11,283 bases of DNA from Gammaproteobacteria bacterium (lineage in GTDB: Bacteria; Pseudomonadota; Gammaproteobacteria; Cardiobacteriales; Wohlfahrtiimonadaceae): the NCBI GenBank assembly GCA_003864535.1, contig BHEQ01000046.1, forward strand, positions 1 through 11,283, written 5' to 3'. The translations under genes and the position numbers were made by a program. Positions 7,898 to 11,283 of this stretch are shown one piece after another (the first letter of the stretch is position 1; the number at the start of each line of letters is the position of its first letter). Below the pieces are notes generated by a model, which worked only from the letters and a program-made list of their open reading frames with translations, was not told the origin of the DNA and did not search any database.

Positions 7898-7963
7898 ACT
7901 TACTCCTCCCCTTGTAAAGGGGGAGGCTGGGAGGGGTTGCTTTTTTAGCTGCTGAGTAGTTAC
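7898..7963. repeat. Shortened second copy of the MITE-like repeat, after hpaD
   Basis: This 66-bp stretch matches the right-hand part of the element at 6946-7012, in the same orientation and with few differences. It shares the opening ACTTACTCCTCCCCTTG, a G-rich arm, TTGCTTTTTTAGCT and the end CTGCTGAGTAGTTAC. That end (7949-7963) is the exact reverse complement of the left terminus of the first element (6831-6845), 15 of 15. No left terminus of its own is present: the similarity stops 7 nt after the hpaD stop codon. It is either a truncated copy or a natural half-element. Confidence 0.7.
7905..7946 (+). terminator. Possible intrinsic (partial) terminator or attenuator hairpin in the repeat
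   Basis: CCTCCCC (7905-7911) can pair with GGGGAGG (7920-7926) to form a strong 7-bp GC-rich stem with an 8-nt loop. A competing partner GGGAGG at 7929-7934 could pair with CCTCCC instead, bringing the stem closer to the T6 run at 7941-7946. The first stem lies 14 nt from the T-run, and the second 6 nt, so neither is a textbook terminator. It lies within the presumed hpaD-hpaF transcript and might reduce read-through. Functional status is inferred only. Confidence 0.3.
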
Positions 7964-8003
7964 ATAAATTTTAATAATTTTTTAATAAGTTAAGGAAAAT
8001 AAT

Positions 8004-8405
8004 ATGCCGCATTTAGTTGTTGAGTGTACGGATAATCTAAAAAAAGATGCACAATTTAAGCTTTTATTTCCTAAAATTCATGAGTATCTAGCAAGTACGC
8101 AGCTTTTTCCTATTGGGGGCGTGCGCTCGCGAGTTCATTGGCTCGAGACATGGGAGATGGCAAGACCGCTAAAAAACGAAGCAGATCAAACTTTAGAATA
8201 TGCCTTTGTCCATTTTGTTTTAAGCATTGGTCATGGACGCTCGCTAGAGGATAGAAAGCGCGTGGGTGATGCAGTGTTTGAGCTGATTAAAACGCATTTT
8301 AAGCCACTTTACGCACAACGCTTATTGGCTCTTTCTTTCCAAATGAATGAAATAGATCCCGTGCTTAATTATAAACAAAACAATATTCATGCCTTATTTA
8401 AATGA
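8004..8405 (+). CDS. hpaF: 5-carboxymethyl-2-hydroxymuconate Delta-isomerase
   Basis: HpaF (HpcD, CHMI) isomerises 5-carboxymethyl-2-hydroxymuconate to 5-oxopent-3-ene-1,2,5-tricarboxylate in homoprotocatechuate breakdown. The 133-aa product is close to the 126-aa E. coli enzyme. It begins MPHLVVECTDN, so removal of the initiator Met exposes the N-terminal proline that acts as catalytic base in this tautomerase superfamily. GGVRSRVHWLE (38-48), ARPL and FVHFVLSIGHGRS (68-80) match the family. AAGGAA at 7992-7997, 6 nt upstream, supports the start. The end overlaps or nearly abuts the MFS gene that follows, depending on that gene's start, so the two are likely co-transcribed. In known clusters hpaF directly follows hpaD, as here apart from the inserted repeat. 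Confidence 0.92.
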   Translation: MPHLVVECTDNLKKDAQFKLLFPKIHEYLASTQLFPIGGVRSRVHWLETWEMARPLKNEADQTLEYAFVHFVLSIGHGRSLEDRKRVGDAVFELIKTHFKPLYAQRLLALSFQMNEIDPVLNYKQNNIHALFK

Positions 8406-9678
8406 GAATTATAATGTGACTGCATTTATTTCAAAGTTCTTTAATTATAGTCCGTCTGAAATTTCCAATAGATCTCTGATTCTATTACTGGCAATGATGG
8501 TTGCTATTGCACCTTTTTCTATTGATCTATATCTGCCTGGATTACCTGATATTGCTTTAAATTTATCTGCAAGTGAGCATTTAGTTCAATTAACCGTGAG
8601 TATGTTTTTACTAGGTTTGTGCTTGGGAATGCTCATTTATGGGCCGTTATCAGATAAATTTGGGCGCCGAATTATCTTTTTAAATGGCGCAGCTTTATAC
8701 ATTATTGCAAGTATTGCGTGTGTTTTTGCCTTAAAAGTTGAATATTTAATCGGCGCAAGATTCATTCAAGCCCTAGGTGCGGGAGCATGTGCGGTGATGG
8801 CAAGAGCAATGGTGCGCGATGTTTTCAAAGGCAATCAAATTGCGAGTGTCTTATCGATTATGCATATTATTACGATGATTGCGCCATTATTAGCTCCTAT
8901 TTTAGGTGGACAAATTTTATACTTTAGTCATTGGCGTGTTTTATTTATCTTATTATTGATTTTTGGAGTATTTAATCTTTATTTAACATGGCGTTTTTTA
9001 CCTGAAACATATCCTGCAGAACAGCGTCAAAACCTGTCAATATTTAAGAGTTTTAAAAACTATGGCTGTATCATTTTAAATAAAGAATCACGTGGTTTAA
9101 TTTTGTGCAATGGCTTTTCATTTGCAAGCTTATTTGCTTTTGTGACCGGCTCTCCATTTTTATATATTCATCATTATGGGATTAGCCCCCAGTATTATGG
9201 ATTTTTATTTGGAATGAATATTATCGGAGTCATAATTGCCACATCGCTTAATACCCTTGTTTTAAAACGCTTTAAAATCATGCAAGTTACAAAAATATCT
9301 ATATTTTTAATCGTCGCGGCAGCATTTTTAATGCTGAGCGGTATTTTTTTTAGTTTAATGGAAATATTTATGCTTGCAGCTTTTATCATGATCGGTATGA
9401 CGGGGATGATAGGGGCAAATTGTAATGCAAGAATATTGCAATTAAATCAAGCATACGCAGGTTCAGCCATGGCATTATCCGTGGCAACGCAATTTGGGCT
9501 TGGGGCACTTTCAAGTATTATCGTCGCACAAACAATGTCGCAACAATCATCAATAAGTATTAATATTATTATGGCAGCCTGTGCTTTATTGGCAGCTACT
9601 TCTTTTTATTATGCTTTATCAAATTCTTTATCAAAATCTTCATCAAAAAAAGTCTCAGAGGAATATCATGCTAAATAA
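8389..9678 (+). CDS. MFS transporter, Bcr/CflA-like (DHA1) drug-resistance type
   Basis: This is an inner-membrane major facilitator of 429 aa with about 12 hydrophobic segments. The first is LLLAMMVAIAPFSIDLYLPGLP, whose SIDLYLP motif marks the Bcr/CflA group. Motif A GPLSDKFGRR is at 85-94, and RFIQALGAG (124-132) followed by RAMVRD resembles motif B of drug:H+ antiporters. The family typically exports drugs or metabolites by proton exchange; the substrate here is unknown. It sits between hpaF and hpaH, where the E. coli cluster has no gene, and it is not like the HpaX uptake permease. ATG 8389 overlaps hpaF by 17 nt; GTG 8416, 10 nt after the hpaF stop, is an alternative start that also keeps all membrane segments. 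Neither has a strong ribosome site. Its 3' end overlaps hpaH by 11 nt. Confidence 0.87.
   Translation: MPYLNENYNVTAFISKFFNYSPSEISNRSLILLLAMMVAIAPFSIDLYLPGLPDIALNLSASEHLVQLTVSMFLLGLCLGMLIYGPLSDKFGRRIIFLNGAALYIIASIACVFALKVEYLIGARFIQALGAGACAVMARAMVRDVFKGNQIASVLSIMHIITMIAPLLAPILGGQILYFSHWRVLFILLLIFGVFNLYLTWRFLPETYPAEQRQNLSIFKSFKNYGCIILNKESRGLILCNGFSFASLFAFVTGSPFLYIHHYGISPQYYGFLFGMNIIGVIIATSLNTLVLKRFKIMQVTKISIFLIVAAAFLMLSGIFFSLMEIFMLAAFIMIGMTGMIGANCNARILQLNQAYAGSAMALSVATQFGLGALSSIIVAQTMSQQSSISINIIMAACALLAATSFYYALSNSLSKSSSKKVSEEYHAK
9657..9661 (+). promoter_or_regulatory. hpaH: Ribosome binding site deciding the hpaH start
   Basis: AGAGG ends 6 nt before ATG 9668, inside the last codons of the MFS gene. 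It favours this start over the longer frame open from 9581, whose extra 29 residues have no family counterpart and overlap the MFS gene entirely. Confidence 0.7.
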
Positions 9679-10474
9679 AGATCAAATTAATCAATGTGCA
9701 CAGGCCTTAGATCATGCTGAAAAAACCAGAACTCAAATAGGGCAACTCTCATTGCAATATCCACATATGACGATTAACGATGCATATGCTATTCAAAACG
9801 CATGGCTTGAGCATAAAATAGCTGAAGGCCGCATTGTTAAAGGGCATAAAATTGGATTAACCTCTAAGGCAATGCAAGCATCATCACAAATTAGTGAGCC
9901 TGATTATGGAACATTATTAAATGATATGTTTTTTGAAGATGGCTCAGATATTCCTTTAAGCCGCTTTATTGCGCCGATGATTGAAGTTGAATTGGCTTTT
10001 ATTTTAAAATCACGCCTTTTTGGAGATCAAGTTACAATTTTTGATGTTTTAAATGCGACAGATTACGTCATTCCTGCTCTTGAAATTATTGATGCGCGTT
10101 GTCACCGCATTGACCCAGAAAGCAAGCGTCCACGCAAAGTGTTTGATACAATTTCAGATAATGCGGCTAATGCAGGAATTATTTTAGGTGGAAGACCAAT
10201 CAAGCCGCTAGAGATCGATTTACGCTGGGTGAGTGCCTTACTTTATCGGAATGGCGTGATTGAGGAGACGGGTGTCGCAGCTGGTGTCCTTAATCATCCT
10301 GCTAATGGGATAGTTTGGTTATGTCATAAATTTGCCAAACACAATATTGCATTAGAAGCTGGGCAGGTTATTTTAGCCGGCTCATTTACACGCCCAGTCC
10401 TGATTAAACATGGAGATACCTTTCATGTTGATTATGGAACTTTAGGGGCGATTTCTTGCCGTTTCATGAACTAA
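9668..10474 (+). CDS. hpaH: 2-oxo-hept-4-ene-1,7-dioate hydratase
   Basis: HpaH (HpcG) adds water to 2-oxohept-4-ene-1,7-dioate, giving 4-hydroxy-2-oxoheptanedioate, the substrate of HpaI. It belongs to the FAH/MhpD hydratase-decarboxylase superfamily and needs a divalent metal. The 268-aa product starting at 9668 has nearly the length of the E. coli enzyme (267 aa). The expected metal-binding glutamates fall at Glu106 and Glu108 (PMIEVELAF) and Glu139 (PALEIID), and KGHKIGLTS at 58-66 is conserved near the active site. The reading frame is open back to 9581, but the added segment runs through the MFS coding sequence and is not family-like. The start overlaps the MFS end by 11 nt, and hpaI follows after 18 nt. 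MhpD-type hydratases are related, but the neighbours favour HpaH. Confidence 0.94.
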   Translation: MLNKDQINQCAQALDHAEKTRTQIGQLSLQYPHMTINDAYAIQNAWLEHKIAEGRIVKGHKIGLTSKAMQASSQISEPDYGTLLNDMFFEDGSDIPLSRFIAPMIEVELAFILKSRLFGDQVTIFDVLNATDYVIPALEIIDARCHRIDPESKRPRKVFDTISDNAANAGIILGGRPIKPLEIDLRWVSALLYRNGVIEETGVAAGVLNHPANGIVWLCHKFAKHNIALEAGQVILAGSFTRPVLIKHGDTFHVDYGTLGAISCRFMN

Positions 10475-10492
10475 AAATAAAGGAAGATATAT

Positions 10493-11281
10493 ATGAAAAA
10501 TTCATTAAAAACAACATTTAATGAGCGAAAAATAGGCGTTTTTGCAGGAATGTGCAATGCGTATAGTATCGAGATTTTAGCCACGGCTGGATTTGATTTT
10601 ATTTTAATTGATGGTGAGCACGGTCCTAATACATTAACGACTGTATTAGCACAGTTACAAGTATTAGCCGCATATCCTGTTGATGTTATTTTACGCATTC
10701 CAGATCATGATCCGATCAAGCTTAAGCAATATTTAGACTTAGGAGTGCAGAATTTTTTAATCCCGATGATTGAAAATAAAACCCAAGCTGAACAAATTGT
10801 CAAAGCAACACGCTATCCACCAGAAGGGTTTCGCGGCGTTGGAACTGCTTTAGCGCGTGCTGCCAAATGGAATGCAACCGTAAACTATCTTCAAGAAGCG
10901 AATGATAATATTGGGATAATGCTTCAAATTGAAACCTTAGAAGGCGTACATAATTTAGAGCGTATTTTATGTGTTGATGGCATTGATGGCATTTTTATAG
11001 GACCTGCTGATCTTGCTGCAAGTATGGGGCATTTAGGCGATCTTAATCATCCTGAGGTTCAGGCGGTAATTGCAGAGATATTACCTAAAATTAAAGCAAG
11101 TGGGCGTGCTGCTGGAATTTTCAGCACAAATTTTAATACAAGCCAGGTTTATGAACAGCTTGGAGCATCTTTTTTAGCGGTTGGAGCCGACACCTTGCTG
11201 CTGCGCCTTGCCGCAGTTAACTTAGCAAATGAGTATCAACAAAATATAAAAAATTTACAAATTGTTGAGAATAAATATTAA
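10493..11281 (+). CDS. hpaI: 4-hydroxy-2-oxoheptanedioate aldolase
   Basis: HpaI (HpcH) is a class II pyruvate aldolase that splits 4-hydroxy-2-oxoheptanedioate into pyruvate and succinate semialdehyde, the last pathway step before central metabolism. The 262-aa product equals the E. coli enzyme in length. Catalytic His43 (DGEHGP) and pyruvate-binding Arg68 (ILRIP), and metal ligands Glu147 (QIETLE) and Asp173 (GPADL), are each two residues lower than the known E. coli positions, a consistent offset. AGGAAG at 10481-10486 lies 6 nt before the ATG. The gene ends 2 nt before the window edge and is complete. Related aldolases (GarL, RhmA) act on sugar acids, but the adjacent hydratase supports HpaI. 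Genes expected further on (permease, regulator, succinate semialdehyde dehydrogenase) lie outside the window if present. Confidence 0.95.
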   Translation: MKNSLKTTFNERKIGVFAGMCNAYSIEILATAGFDFILIDGEHGPNTLTTVLAQLQVLAAYPVDVILRIPDHDPIKLKQYLDLGVQNFLIPMIENKTQAEQIVKATRYPPEGFRGVGTALARAAKWNATVNYLQEANDNIGIMLQIETLEGVHNLERILCVDGIDGIFIGPADLAASMGHLGDLNHPEVQAVIAEILPKIKASGRAAGIFSTNFNTSQVYEQLGASFLAVGADTLLLRLAAVNLANEYQQNIKNLQIVENKY

Positions 11282-11283
11282 GG

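Noticed and set aside
9195..9389. 64-codon open frame on the minus strand
   Set aside because: It is antisense to membrane segments of the MFS gene; its hydrophobic Ile/Lys-rich composition reflects the opposite strand.
9581..9667. 29-residue N-terminal extension of HpaH
   Set aside because: It overlaps the MFS coding sequence in another frame and lacks family similarity; ATG 9668 with AGAGG gives the normal length and the expected Glu106/Glu108/Glu139 numbering.
10471..10698. 75-codon open frame on the minus strand
   Set aside because: It is antisense to the N-terminal catalytic region of hpaI, with no ribosome site or family features.

Overview
The window is an AT-rich bacterial chromosome segment (GC below 40% by eye) in which every gene lies on the + strand. 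The protein families and the style of ComM, ExoIII, LipB and LipA point to a proteobacterium, most likely a low-GC gammaproteobacterium. I cannot name the genus from sequence alone.

Region 1 (1-6819) is housekeeping. comM (Mg-chelatase-like AAA+ helicase of natural transformation) is followed by a short gap holding an extended -10 promoter (TG-n-TATAAT). A tightly packed gene set comes next: a MocR/PdxR-type regulator with an aminotransferase fold, xseA (exonuclease VII large subunit), xth (exonuclease III), lipB (octanoyltransferase) and lipA (lipoyl synthase). Two ATGA stop/start overlaps (regulator-xseA, xth-lipB) and gaps of 20 and 40 nt suggest one transcript that joins DNA repair/processing to lipoate assembly.

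Region 2 (6820-7042) is a 223-nt gap, mostly filled by a 182-bp MITE-like element. It has 15-bp terminal inverted repeats and C-rich/G-rich internal hairpins, and no coding capacity. A shortened second copy in the same orientation lies at 7898-7963, directly after hpaD, so hpaD is bracketed by two copies.

Region 3 (7043-11281) is part of the homoprotocatechuate (3,4-dihydroxyphenylacetate) meta-cleavage pathway: hpaD (ring-cleaving dioxygenase), hpaF (CHM isomerase), a Bcr/CflA-type MFS transporter, hpaH (hydratase) and hpaI (aldolase). Together the enzymes cover cleavage, isomerisation, hydration and the final split to pyruvate and succinate semialdehyde. The dehydrogenase (hpaE) and decarboxylase (hpaG) steps needed between cleavage and hydration are not in the window. 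From hpaF onward the genes overlap or nearly touch, so they are probably co-transcribed.

No tRNA, rRNA, CRISPR array or complete insertion sequence was seen, and no gene-free stretch exceeds 300 bases. The least ordinary parts are the MITE-like repeat pair around hpaD and the drug-exporter-type MFS gene inside the hpa operon. I see no clearly novel multi-gene system.
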